A stretch of DNA of 64,000 bases from Adiantum capillus-veneris. Its lineage: Eukaryota > Streptophyta > Polypodiopsida > Polypodiales > Pteridaceae. The position numbers and the translations under genes were made by a program. The DNA lies in assembly GCA_014529385.2 (NCBI GenBank), contig CM043970.1, forward strand, positions 65,300,496 through 65,364,495, written 5' to 3'. Positions 21,001 through 31,900 of the stretch are shown piece after piece. Numbering within the stretch: position 1 is the first letter of the stretch; each line of letters begins with the position of its first letter. The notes under the pieces were generated by a model that was not told the DNA's origin, ran no database searches, and was given only the letters and a program-made list of their open reading frames with translations.

Positions 21001-23141
21001 ATAGATGGAGATCCATGGAGAGACCACTTGTATCGAGGATCTCCAGGCTCGCCTCAGTATAACATGAGATTATCAGAGGCAATGAGTGCACTGCGGATTG
21101 TAGTGGAGACTAGTGTCTTTCATTCACAGCACATAGGAGCTCCCGCGCAACAAATATGCATGACTAGCGCTTGAGTCATCACGACAGTTGGCCAGTGAGG
21201 GTGATACTTCATGTTGGTTTTCAGAGATATCATTTTGGTTTGAGCTCATAGATTTAGTATGGACAGGCTGCCCCCTTTTCAGTGTTCCCTGGATGCACCA
21301 TCCCTTACCCTCACACATTGAGAGATTAGTAGGATTATTAGACATGATCTCATTCAGTTGGATACTAGGAGGACTTGGCTGTCTTGCTCACATGAGTTGG
21401 GGACGAAGATGGCTTTTTATCAAGACCATCTTCTCCGCACGATAGATGATGGCTTTATCTCACCTCCTTGGTATATGGACACCAGCTGCTGAATCTCAAA
21501 AGGGAGTCTCCCAGTAAAAAGTTGCTCTCACATGAGTTTGGTTGAACCTTTTTAAAAACATTTGAATACTAAGAGGACTTGGCTGTCTTGCTCACATGAG
21601 TTGGGGACGAAGATGGCTTTTTATCGAGACCATCTTCTCCGCACGATAGATGATGGGTTTATCTCACCTCCGTGGTATATGGACACCAGCTGCTGAATCT
21701 CAAAAGGGAGTCTCCCAGTAAAAAGTTGCTGTCACATGAGTTTGGTTGAACCTTCCTAAAAACATTTGAATCTAGGCCCTCATGGCCATCGATGATCGAC
21801 CCCACCAATTCAATTACTGCTCATCTTTTCCTCTAGTTACTTCTTTTTTGGTCTTATAGGTGCTTGATTGATTGCTTTCTGCGATTTAGAGAGCTTCTCT
21901 CCATCCTATTAAGGGTTTGATTTCTTTTACTTGTTTTTTCTCATTACGAAGACAAAGATAGCACAGCATCAACTTAATATTTTCTTCCTATAATGTAGAT
22001 CCCGATTGATACATGCATAGTGGGCAATGAACATTCTGCATTTCTGCAGCAGGTAGTGATCCTTTGTTCTTGTACATACGGCCAAATGAAGGTCTTCTCA
22101 CTTTGCAAATGGTGTTGCAGGCAGCCCATATAACAGGAGGCATATACATGAAGCCATCTTTGCCTGAAGGTATTTTACAGTATCTTACGGTAAGTAATTT
22201 GTGAATCCTACAAGGTTTTTTACCCTGGCGGGGGGGGGGGGGGGGGGGGGGGGGGATGAGAACTAGTCTTATTAAATCCAATAAATTGCTGTTAGCCGCA
22301 AATTACAAGCAAAATTCAGAGACAATAAAAGCATCGTTGAGGGATTGAACTGGAGATAATGTCCTAACTGCTTTGACTTTTTTTGATAAGAGAGTAAGTA
22401 GGTAGTTCCACTAGCTTAGTTGAGTTTTATTGGCTTTTAAAATAAAATTGTTTATGGCTAAAAAGCAGCTTCTGCAGGCACTGTGTATTGTCATGGCTAC
22501 ACGTTTTTATCGCTCCTTGTATTTTGACTGAAGAGTTTTTGGTGGCTGAGCCCAGTCAATTGCTTGCTGTATGCAGGTAGTGTTCGCAACTGATTTACAT
22601 TCTCGAAGGTTTTTGCAGCTACCTCGCCCTGCTGGTGTCGATTTTCGGGCATCGTATGCACTTAGCTGTCTCTTTTTTTTTGTTTGACATATTTTCTGCA
22701 CATTTTATGACTTCACATCTTAAAGATTTTTTTGCTGTGCAGGTGTTTCTGTCACAAAAAGACAATAGATATGGGTTTTGTATGCTCTGTCTGCCTATCT
22801 ATTTTCTGCAAGAAGCACAGTTCCTGCTCCACATGCGGGTAAGTGTCAACAGATTTGGAACACTGCAGAATTTTGTTATTTTGATTATCATAATCACACT
22901 GCCCAAAGGTTATGATGCTGTTTGGTTGGATTAAATATATATTTTACAACATTGTTATAGCACCCCAATGAAACTCACACACCCTCTTCGCTAAGTCCTA
23001 CAATGAGAGGTAGGAAGAACTGCCTTTGATCTTGCAAAAGGTGCTTCTGCTCTTTCTCGATTGCAGGCCCTCTCTCCAGAGCCAGTTAAGGCCTCACACT
23101 TCCCTGTATCTAGTGGTATGTGTGTGAGCGAAGTTAAGTAA
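18071..23141 (+). CDS. TFB4: TFIIH core subunit TFB4 (GTF2H3/p34), multi-exon host gene, ends unresolved
   Basis: TFB4 binds p44 in the TFIIH core, which acts in RNA polymerase II initiation and nucleotide-excision repair in the nucleus. Exons seen: 18071-18135, 18186-18453, 18567-18613, 19228-19265, 19334-19379, 21999-22052, 22121-22189, 22577-22653 and 22743-22838. All introns are GT-AG, phases agree, and about 253 codons contain no stop. Family landmarks in order are [18 protein letters not shown] (vWA-like fold), [72 protein letters not shown], and a C-terminal zinc module with [15 protein letters not shown] and CSTC. The first exon seen ([10 protein letters not shown]) aligns only loosely with the family's LDTNPFFW. 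About 20 N-terminal residues are missing. A candidate last exon is 23067-23141. It reads [11 protein letters not shown] to a TAA, but its phase disagrees by one base with exon nine. The gene could be intact with unseen ends, or a 5'-truncated copy. Confidence 0.88.
18817..18840. repeat. Poly(G) tract of 24 bases in a TFB4 intron
   Basis: An uninterrupted run of G follows TATATT inside the intron 18614-19227. Confidence 0.95.
19380..21998. other. 2.6-kb TFB4 intron with repeat-like insert
   Basis: The intron has donor GTATGT and acceptor TAATGTAG. From about 19900 to 21780 its composition changes. It holds several short open frames without recognised homology and a 204-bp tandem duplication (21362-21770). 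I take this stretch to be an old insertion of unknown type, because plant TFB4 introns here are otherwise 50-610 bases long. Confidence 0.5.
21362..21770. repeat. Tandem duplication, two units of about 204 bp
   Basis: Unit 1 starts at 21362 (ATACTAGGAGGACTTGGC) and unit 2 at 21566 (ATACTAAGAGGACTTGGC). Only a handful of substitutions separate them. The unit holds an ATGGCTTTTTAT... frame of about 27 codons ending in TGA. Confidence 0.9.
22230..22255. repeat. Poly(G) tract of 26 bases in a TFB4 intron
   Basis: A run of G lies between exon 22121-22189 and exon 22577-22653. It is the second such tract in this gene. Confidence 0.95.
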
Positions 23142-23166
23142 GCTCCAGCCATTACTAATGATCACT

Positions 23167-23282
23167 GAAAATTGGATTTTCCTTGTAGCTTGTGAGATAC
23201 ATCACGACTATTCCAACGATACATCACGAAAATTGGATTTTCCTCGTAGCTTGTGAGATACATCACGAATATTCCAACGATC
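23167..23282. repeat. Tandem duplication, two units of about 61 bp
   Basis: GAAAATTGGATTTTCC begins both units (23167 and 23228), followed by the same TAGCTTGTGAGATACATCACGA stretch. It lies just beyond the candidate end of TFB4. Confidence 0.9.
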
Positions 23283-23734
23283 TGGAAGATGATTCTGAAT
23301 TGACACTAATCAATTTTCTCTGAAACTTGACCTGTGCTTTGCTTTGAATAATGCCTTTCCTTTCATCTTTCGACTTTGAGCTTTCTCAATACAAAGCAAA
23401 ACCCAAGTACCACTTACATATATAGTTTCTTGTGGGATTTCTCTTCTGCTTCACACTAAAGCGAAACCTTCTTGATCTTACCAGTTACATGCTGTCTAAA
23501 AGCACTATACACTGTACATATGTGCTACTTAATGTGTTTACAAAATAGGAGCCACTTCGTGTTCTCAATTATTGTCGAGCAACGTAGAGACACTGCCACT
23601 ATTTCTCTTTGGATCATCCAACAATGCTCCAGATTTTTTCTCCATAGAGCGTGATTGGAAGAAATTTTCTGTAGGTTCCCAAGTTGAAAACCTCTTGGTA
23701 AATTTGCAACACATGAAGCGATTCCAAGTTCAAC

Positions 23735-24050
23735 CTCTTTCATCCACTTTGCATCCATTGGTGGATAATTCTTGCTTTTAACTAAATAATGTTTAACTTT
23801 TCTGATTTTTGTGCCTAAATCTGCGGAGCAATCAAGACCTTGCCCAATTCCTTTACATCTGGCTGTTCCTCAACCGGCATATCTTATGGCACATCACCCA
23901 CAAAATGTGTAAGAAGGTTCACATGAAATTCATTATGTATCTTCTAGACTTTTGGTAGCTTTATGTGTGAGCTACATTGCTAATCTTATTCAAAACTTGA
24001 AAAGGCCCACAGTAAGGCATACTGAACTTTGGAAACAATTGTTCCATGCC
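23735..24050 (-). pseudogene. Chromovirus integrase C-terminal/chromodomain fragment
   Basis: The + strand (CACTTTGCATCCATTGGTGG, then GCCGGCATATCTTATGGCAC-like text) is closely similar to 7510-7830, the chromodomain-like end of alpha. It carries many stops and small deletions and has no LTR beside it. Confidence 0.7.
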
Positions 24051-24079
24051 GTTGCTCTCTCTTGCTATAATCCCTCTTT

Positions 24080-24864
24080 TCCCCTTCTCGTGTTAGAGCT
24101 TCACCTCCTTCGGTGGTGGTCATGTGGAGATGACCGAAGACGACACTCTTATGACCTACAACCAAAGGTTTTGGGACACGTTTCTACCAGTGGCTTCTTT
24201 TCATATGGTCACATTCGAGGTGCCACTGGAGTGCTATTGTTTGCGACTTGCTTGAGGAACTACAGAGGTATTACCCAAAGCACAAGTCTTTTAGCACTCA
24301 AGAATTGATGGATCATGCTCAAGACGGCTATCATTTGCTTGTGATATTTGACTTTTGGTATTGATTTATCATGGTCAAAGCTAGCAAGCATAGAGACCAA
24401 GAAGGGAAAGAAGACGGGGAAGAAGTTTGCCAAGAGAAAGCGGGCTTAAGCACCTCGTTTGATGACCGAGCAAATTGTTGAATAAGTTCAAGAAAGGAAA
24501 ATGTTACAGTTGTGTTGAGATTGGTCACAATACGACTAAATGTCCAAAGAAGGAGAAAAGTCTCTAAGACAAGTTAGAGATGTCAAAGGAAGTTGAAGAG
24601 CTACAAGCCAAGAAAGGAAAGACGCATGCAGAATTGGTTTCTGACTTTATGGAGACGTCGAAGAATCAAAACGGCAGGAGTATGGAGCTTTGCAGAGCAT
24701 GGGGTAAAGTATGTGATCAAGTGGCGTTAATTTTGTTTGACAACGGAGCCAAGGAAAACTTTATTCCAGCTGAGATGACGGTAATGGGAGTGAAGCTTGA
24801 CGAGACTTGGCCATAGATGGATACAATTCTAGTGGGCCATTGGAGGGGTGTGATGTTCTCTTGG
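24080..24864 (+). pseudogene. Chromovirus gag and protease fragment, first half
   Basis: A degenerate gag piece (EDDTLMTYNQRFWDTFLPVASF) is followed by the CCHC knuckle KCYSCVEIGHNTTKCP near 24500-24550. A protease-like frame at 24580-24816 reads LCRAWGKVCDQVALILFDNGAKENFI and is related to the alpha protease. A stop at 24814 and several in gag break it. The protease continues beyond the solo LTR at 26043. Confidence 0.7.
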
Positions 24865-26042
24865 TGTAAGGTGCAGCGGAAGTGAATGTTGAACATTGCT
24901 CAAGATGAAGGGTCCGAATTGTGCTCAAGGTTCCTTTTACTTACGGAAGGGAGAGCCTTCCGTTCCTTTAGTGAGAGAGTGCAAATGATCACAAACAAAG
25001 TGAATGACACTGTGAATGAAGGTGCCGAGACTGAGAGATAGAGAGAGAAGAATACGACACCAGAATGTTGTCAAACCCTCGTCCGAAGGCCCCACTCTCT
25101 ATGGCGAGAGTGGTCTACTATTGATTGCTCAAATCTCTACAATGCTTTGGACTTGCCGACGACGTCGACGACGACGAGACAGGCTGAATTCTGAAAACAC
25201 TAATGGCTGAAATCTGCAAATCTTTGATTGCTGAATTCTGACTCTATGTCGGTGACGAGGATGCGACGACGACGCGTTGAAAACGCAGATGCTGAAATGT
25301 GCGTTTCCCGGGCTGAATCTGCAAACTTCGGTGGATCTGACCGTGCGGCAAGGATCTGTTGCGGGAAGGTGAGATTTGCGAGGTTTGGGGTTTCTACTGC
25401 GGTGTCTATGTGCTGAAAACTGAAAAGGCTGAGGCTATGGCTGAATCTGTCGCCGCAAATCTGCAAAACGCTAGAATGCTCTGCAAACGTAAAAACGCTA
25501 GGGCTGATTTCTGACTTGCTGCAAAAACGTTAGTGATCTGCTGTGTTTTGTTGTCGCCAGGCTGTTGCAAATGCAAAACGCTGGGCTGATCTGCAAGCTG
25601 AAAACGCTGGCTTGTTCTTTGGCTGACAACACTAGGTGATCATGCCGGGGGGTCTTGCTGAGAAGGTGCATTGCCGGATGTCTGGTCCCTGTTGTCTCTC
25701 CTGTCAGAAAGTGCTAGCGCTAGGGTTTCTTATATATCTGCTTGCCAAAATTGCCCTACCCAGATTCCCAACAAAAGTCACTTAAAATTAATAAGTGAAA
25801 ATTGGCTAAAATAGGGAAACTAGGTCTATGCACTATAAAAATGCTTGTGATTGGTTCTGATTGAAATTTGATGGTCATGCTATGTGCAACCAGAGGATAT
25901 GCATCTACTCTAAGTGTCTGGACATGCACGGTCTGCGAACAGACTCACAAAGGTGCGAGAACACTTCCTAATCTAACTGAACCGAACCCATGTCATGAAG
26001 TAGCTTGTCCACGTACACATAGGGTTAGATGTGCATGTGACA
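24865..26042 (-). repeat. Solo beta LTR, target duplication CTTGG
   Basis: The + strand begins TGTAAGGTGCAGCGG and ends GATGTGCATGTGACA. CTTGG is at 24860-24864 and 26043-26047. The insertion splits a chromovirus protease in the motif GCDVLLGMPW, whose end resumes at 26043. Its length is 1178 bases and no internal region is present. Confidence 0.9.
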
Positions 26043-26235
26043 CTTGGGAATGCCTTGGCACCACAAGGACAATGTGATTGTGGACTTTTGGGGTAGGAAA
26101 CTAGGTGAAGAATAGTAAGGACAAGGATCTAAGTTCTAAATGTAAAACTCAAAGAAGAATGTGTATCTCTTGTATTGGCTCTGTCCATTAAAAATCAATG
26201 AAATCAAGTCTTTTTGTCATAGTCACAAGGGACGC
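26043..26235 (+). pseudogene. Chromovirus protease fragment, second half
   Basis: The reading continues from 24864: LGMPWHHKDNVIVDFWGRKL. The reading is lost after about 26110, and the delta element begins at 26236. Confidence 0.55.
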
Positions 26236-27257
26236 TGCCGTGCCGTGACACGTTCATAATGTGAAACTAAAATATCTACCTCACTCTCAATGCTTTTGTT
26301 ATGTGGGACCAAATGGTATGATGTACATAGTGTGATATTTGCGAAAACGGATGCTATGGTTGCAGGCGTGTACATACCTTGTCCGGCAGGCGAGGCCAGG
26401 GACGTGGCACCGTTGCATGTTTTACCACATTAAATCATGCCTAATTTTCTTTAGGAATGTACAAATGTCAAGTGTTTCGAAGTGGCACGCTAGTTTAGCC
26501 TAGAAAGTTCAATGTGGAACAATCTTGGCAAAAAATAGCAGGTTTCATGCACGGGCATAAAAGACGTGTCCAAAGTGCTCACCAAGTGGGAAAAGGAGGT
26601 TCAATATGAAATTTGAGCCCGATAGGATTTTTCCACAAATTTAGGGATTTTTTCCAGCTCGTTTGGGTATTTTACGAACAGAAAGTGGTATTTTTGGACA
26701 AAAAATATCCATAAAATGGTCAAAAAATAGCTCAAAAATAGCACAAAATGGCTCAAAATGCCACATCAACGACGGTGCCATTGTTTCTCAAGCTAAGGGA
26801 GAAGTTTTAGAGCCAAGAATGAGCTGATGTGGGCACATAAGCAAGGAGATACAACCATTTCATTACAGGGTGCTAGTGCAGTCTCGTGCTGCTTCCACTA
26901 CATGGGTGAGGGTGTGAGGCCTCCAATTAGGGTTTCCACTCCTCAAATAACTACTTGGGCTTCTCCAATGAAGTATTGAAGCTTCCATGAAATGGTCACG
27001 ACGAGAAATCGAAGCATCATTTTAGGGTTTTTAACTGGTCAAATGAGCACTGCATCTGTGCAATTGGGAGCGAGGCTACACCTAATCTTCACACACACAA
27101 GAGTTTTGAGTTAGTATTGGTTCTGTTTGAAAGTGTAGCTTGGTTCTTTTTTAGTGTATTTTTGTATTCAAATCATCAACGCCTAGCTTGAATTTGCTAC
27201 GAATCCTCACAGTCAGAGGCCCAATGCTTTCCTAGTCGCACTGCGCACTTCTTGACA
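26236..27257 (+). repeat. 5' LTR of the delta element (about 1.02 kb)
   Basis: It starts TGCCGTGCCGTGACACG (partner TGTCGTGTCGTGGCACG) and ends CACTTCTTGACA, as does the partner. It is collinear with 46980-47985, with scattered substitutions and short indels. Confidence 0.88.
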
Positions 27258-27285
27258 CATTTTTGGTGAACCCGACGCGAAGTAG
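27258..27285 (+). promoter_or_regulatory. Putative primer binding site of delta
   Basis: Six bases after the LTR, TGGTGAACCCGACGCG starts at 27264. It begins with TGG as primer sites do, but I cannot assign the tRNA. Confidence 0.5.
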
Positions 27286-27311
27286 GCTAGGGTGAGGGCT
27301 CAAAAGCTTCA

Positions 27312-28784
27312 TTGAGAGTCTCAATTCAAAAGTTTAAAGCTATGGAGCAACAAGAGGAACAGGGGGTTCGATTTGATCGAGTCACAATGCAAATGTTTCA
27401 AGCTTTTGCGGTGTTTATGCAGCAACAAGAAGCTGCGGAAAGGAGGGAGCTTTCAGCAACCAAAGCGCTTCAATCTGTGGTGAAGAAAATGGACCAATTT
27501 AAAGGTAAAGATGTAACAAAGTATCTTTGTGGGTATGTAAAGGAGATGGAGCTACATTGAGTGCCCGAAGCAGAGATGGTGCAAAGTTTTGAACTAGCTG
27601 TGGTTCCCGAGATCAAAGAGCATGTAAGGGGAATTAGAAATGAGCATGGGGCAACTTGGGAAGCATTCAAATTAGCCTTGAAGGAAGAGTATTTCATGGA
27701 GGACTCCGAAAGGGTAACAAAGAGGACATTTTTAGAGTGGGTAGTTCGTCCAAAAGAGGGACTTTCGCCTACCGAAATGCTAAGGGAATTTGAATGCCGC
27801 TATGATCAACTTTCAAGGACTGAGAAGGCCACCCTAAACTCAGAGAAGACAGAGCTTTTTTTTAGGCCGCAGCGCAGGTAAAGAGATTCAAGATAAGTTA
27901 GAGCTACTACTTGAGGATAAGGATGCGGAACAAGGTGTACAGACTAATTGGAATGAAGTTGAAGACGCCATTTTGCTGCTAACTAAGCGACAACGACGAA
28001 GAGACAAGATGATAGTCAACCCTACTCAAGTCCCAAGTGTTCCCAAGAGTCCTATAAAGCCTGTGATGTGGTTCCAAAGAGTGACAAGTCCATTCTAGAT
28101 GATATTGTCAAGGGAATGAAAGAGCTCAAGTTAAAGCTTACAAGGCTAGAAGAAAAGGGGCAACCATCAGGTCAATCTATAGGGCAACGACCTCAAATTA
28201 GAGAAGGCTTTGTCAATAGATGCATATGGTGTGATAGTACTGATCATGCAAGGAGGGATTGTGAAAGTTTTAAAGACGCTTTGACAAAGGAGCTTGTTTT
28301 CTTTAAAGATGGCAAAATTCACTGAAGTGAAACAGGTAAGCTCTTTGGGACAAACTTTGGCAAAGGTGGGATGAAGAAACTAGTTGAGGACATGGCTACT
28401 AGCCATGCTATCTCGATGGTTGAGGCAGCCGCCTAGGGGTTGAAGGTGGAGTCTATTAAGAAAAAAGGATCAGTCAAGGTTGGGGAAGAGGAATCTAATG
28501 GTATTGGAGAGCTATGGCCATGCGCCATAGAATCTGCTATGAAGGGTAAAATGACTACAGAGGTTTTACATGAAGCTGGAGATTATATTCGGCTAGAAAC
28601 AGGTTGGAATGACCATGTAGATTCTTTGTCAGTACATGCATACATTGCCAAATGTCAAGCCAATGAGGCCATTGCTGAAGAGAAACGTAGGCGTGAGAAT
28701 GGGGATGAAGGGCCTTCCAAACGGGCGACGAGGAGTGGAGACAGAAATGACAGTGCCTCCTATATCACGTTCCCCGCAACATAT
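27312..28784 (+). pseudogene. Delta gag, first part, with CCHC knuckle
   Basis: The frame from 27312 (or the ATG at 27342) reads MEQQEEQGVRFDRVTMQMF and continues through one in-frame TGA at 27558 to PEIKEHVRGIRNEHGATWEA and a gag-core segment LSPTEMLREFECRYDQL. A frameshift follows near 27870. The knuckle CIWCDSTDHARRDC is at about 28230-28265. Further stops are at 28323 and 28434. A polar segment runs to 28784, where the inverted-repeat element interrupts it. Confidence 0.75.
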
Positions 28785-29114
28785 CAATGTGACATAAAAA
28801 CGCGTTTCATGCAGATGAAACCCCGAAACCTATGAAACGTTTTGCCGGAACGCATGAAACGGACATGCATTTTTTATGAAACATTTAAAATTGGGGTTTT
28901 TTTTCCATATTTTTGAGGTCTAGATCCAATTAAGAGATGATTGTGGTCCCTAAAACTTATGGTTTGTGACATTGAATTAAGTTTGAACTTTGCTAAATGA
29001 ATCAATGATGCATCAATTATGATTCATGAAATTAGTGGCTGTGTTTTAACTTTCATCAATACTGACCATCTCTTTGATCGTGCTCGCTTGAACTCGCTTC
29101 TAAGCAGTGAGCAC

Positions 29115-29163
<49 letters not shown>

Positions 29164-29344
29164 GTGGACATTAAAGTCTAGAGTCATGTGTGCTACATTG
29201 TATACATATTTATCATATTTTATTAATATTTAATTTAATCTCGTTTATGAAACCTGTTTCATGTTTTTGACGCTTTGAAACGAAACGTTTCAAAACCTCG
29301 AAACCTCGAAACGACCGAAACCACGAAACGTCTCATGTCACACT
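28785..29344 (+). mobile_element. 560-bp non-autonomous DNA element, Mutator-like, with terminal inverted repeats
   Basis: The left end AATGTGACATAAAAACGCG and the reverse complement of the right end, AGTGTGACATGAGACG, form inverted termini of about 23 bases. GCAACATAT (28776-28784) and GCAACAGAT (29345-29353) flank it and match at 8 of 9 positions, fitting the 9-bp duplication of Mutator-type elements. Both ends are rich in GAAACG/CGTTTC motifs. A CT microsatellite lies at 29116-29161. It has no coding capacity. The delta gag resumes after it in the same frame. Confidence 0.65.
29116..29161. repeat. (CT)n microsatellite
   Basis: Uninterrupted CT repeats lie inside the 560-bp inverted-repeat element. 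Confidence 0.95.
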
Positions 29345-29353
29345 GCAACAGAT

Positions 29354-30231
29354 ACCTGTCTCCGAAGTGCCTATGCAAGAAGCCTCTAAAGAAAAGAAGG
29401 AGGATGCAACGAAAGCTAAAGCAAAGGGTCCGGTCTACAAACTCCAATCTGACATAGAGGCGGCAATTGATCTCAAAAAGGTTTTGGAAGAGAGGATTTT
29501 GAACAATAAGGTGGAATTTACCTTGGGTGAGGTCCTTGGTATAGCAAAACAGGAATTCCACGAAATTGATATCATAAAGAGGAAGCGACAGTCTCTTACT
29601 GAATCTATCCATGTACAAGGTAAAGAAGAGACTTTAAATTCACAAGGTGTACAGGTCTATGCCGAGCAAGGTGAAGAAACTGTTGTTGAATGCTACAAGT
29701 CTAGGGGAGGAGTAAAACACATGTTCGCTTCTTGGATGATGAAGATGAAGTTGAGACCACTCACAAGAGTTACTACTTGAAGAGTCACTGGGCAAGAGCA
29801 ACTACTGAGACCAAGTACAAGTCTGTGGCAAAGAAAGTGAAACCAGTGGCATTACCTCTACTAAAAGACTGTATGGATAAGATGGATCAAGCTGCTTTGC
29901 AACCCAGTCTTTGTGAGCCGAGCAAGATTGGACATAAGTTTACACATGATACTTTGAAGGAGTTAAAGATTGGTTGCAAGGACAATTTGATAGATGTTGA
30001 AAGAGTATGCTTTGAAGAAATGCTTGCCAAACATGGGAAGGCTTTTGCATTTGAACCGCATGAGATAGGGTGTGTTGATCCATCCATTGTTGCTCCTATG
30101 GTGATCTTCACTATCCATCATGTACCTTGGTACTTGAGGTCTATTCCGGTTCCAAAGGCCCATTTGCCAAAACTCATTGAGTTGCTTAATGAAAAGATCA
30201 AGATGGGTATTTTGGAGCCCTCTTGTGCTCC
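29354..30231 (+). pseudogene. Delta gag-pol linker and RT start
   Basis: The frame to about 29640 reads VYKLQSDIEAAIDLKKVLEE and GEVLGIAKQEFHEIDIIKRK, a segment found between gag and protease in some Ty3 lineages (DUF4100-like, from memory). The protease itself is not visible, and a frame change and probable deletion lie at 29640-29740. From 29732 the frame reads KIGCKDNLIDVERVCFEEML, HEIGCVDPSIVAPM and IPVPKAHLPKLIELLNEKIK, the RT N-terminal extension, and stops at LEPSCAP where beta inserted. The RT continues at 44202. Confidence 0.7.
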
Positions 30232-31429
30232 TGTCACGTGCACATCTAACCCTTTGTGTGCGTGGACAAGCTACTTTATGACATGGGTTCAGTTCAGTTA
30301 GATTAGGAAGTGTTATGGCACTTTTGTGAGTCTGTTCGCAGACCGTGCATGTCTAGGCACTTAGAGTAGATGCATATCCTCTGGTTGCACACAACATGAT
30401 CATCAGATTACAGTCAGAACCCATCAGGAGCATTTTTACAGTGCATAGACCTAGTTTCCCTATTTAAGCCAATTTTCACTTTTGGGAAACTGGGTAGGGC
30501 AATTTAACAAGCAAGTATTTAAGAAAATCCAACGCTAGCACTTTTTGGCAAAAGATGCAGCAAGGATCAGACATCCAGCAGCGCAGCTTCTCAGTAAGAC
30601 AACCCCCCCCCCGCCCGCAAACCTAGCTTTTCAGCCATCAACAAGAATTAGCCAGCGTTTTTTCAGCATTGCAGATCAGCCAGCGTTTTGCAATTGCAGA
30701 TCCACTTGGCTACAGGAGGACACAACAGATCTGCTAGCGTTTTTCCATCAGAACCTCAGCATAGCCTAGTGTTTTTGCATTTGCTGACTAATCCCAGCAT
30801 GTGCAGATTCCCGGCGACAAAACCTTCAGTTGCATCAGCATTTTCAGTTTCAGCATAGACACACTGCAGAATAGCCCCCAAACCTCGCAGATCGCACCTT
30901 CCCGTAGCAGATCCTCGCCGCACGGTCATTTCAGCCAGCATTTGCAGATTCAGCCAAGAAAACGCAGATTTCAGCATCTGCGTTTTCAGCGCTTCGTCGT
31001 GGCATCGTCGTCATCGCCATCGTCATTGACATAGAGTCAGAATTTAGCAGAGAAAGATTTGCAGATTTCAGCCATTAGCGTTTTCAGATTTCAGCCCGTC
31101 TCATTGTCGTCCTCATCGTCGTCGACATCGTCGGCAAGTCCATTGCATTGTAGAGATTTGTGCAATCAATAGTAGACCGCTCTCGCCATAGAGAGTGGGG
31201 CCTTCGGAGGAGGGTTTGACAACATTCTGGTGTTGTATTCTTCTCTCTCTCTGTCTCTCAGTCTCAGCACCTTCATTCACAGTGTTTATCTACTTTGTTT
31301 GTGACCACTTGCACACTCTCACTAAAGGAACGGAAGGCTCTACCTTCCATAAGTAAAAGGAATCCTTGAGCACAATTCGGAGCACTCATCTTGAGCAAAG
31401 TTCAACATTCACATCCGCTGTACCTTACA
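30232..31429 (+). repeat. 5' LTR of the beta element
   Basis: It begins TGTCACGTGCACATC and ends CTGTACCTTACA, and is 1198 bases long. It pairs with 42990-44196. Solo copies lie at 12665-13867 and 24865-26042. A TCTCTCTCTCTGTCTCTCAG stretch and GTCGTC-rich blocks are characteristic. Confidence 0.92.
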
Positions 31430-31430
31430 T

Positions 31431-31442
31431 TGGTATCAGAGC
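31431..31442 (+). promoter_or_regulatory. Primer binding site of beta, initiator tRNA-Met type
   Basis: TGGTATCAGAGC begins two bases after the LTR end and is complementary to the 3' end of plant initiator tRNA-Met. Confidence 0.9.
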
Positions 31443-31900
31443 TTTAGCAGTGTTCTGTATCACTTAAGGAAAGAAACACATTTGTTTTTTTTGCTTGTTG
31501 CGGTCGCACGTAACCCAAGTCCTCTTGGGCGTGTCGATTCCTAATCGTGTTTTTGAAGAGTGACAAGAATCCCAAGAAAGAAGGGCTTGTCCAGCCTTCC
31601 CTTGTTCTCTTTTCACTCATTGAGAGCGGACCGTGCACTTAGCGGCCGGCCAATCGACGTGAGGTGGGAAAAAACAACCTTGGTGTGAGCGTAAGGCCAC
31701 CAAGGGGTGTGCCCGCGGAAAAGAGAAGAGCTCGGGTGAAGAGAAGATCCTTCTCTAACACAGATTGCAAGCTAAAGAAGAACCTCAAGGACTCAAGAAC
31801 CCAAGATCCCCAAGACCCCAAGAACCTCAAGACCCTCAAGAACCCAAGAACCAGAAGAACCCAAGTTCCTTGTGAACTTAATAACCCAAGACTCCAGTGT

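Noticed and set aside
20328-21174. Two frames of 119 and 143 codons in the TFB4 intron
   Set aside because: No homology recognised; they lie in a repeat-like insert and give no sign of a gene.
29100-29165. CT repeat as a CRISPR-like or regulatory array
   Set aside because: It is a simple dinucleotide microsatellite in a plant transposon.
31431-31442. tRNA gene
   Set aside because: Only the 12-base primer-binding match to tRNA-Met is present; there is no cloverleaf here or elsewhere in the window.
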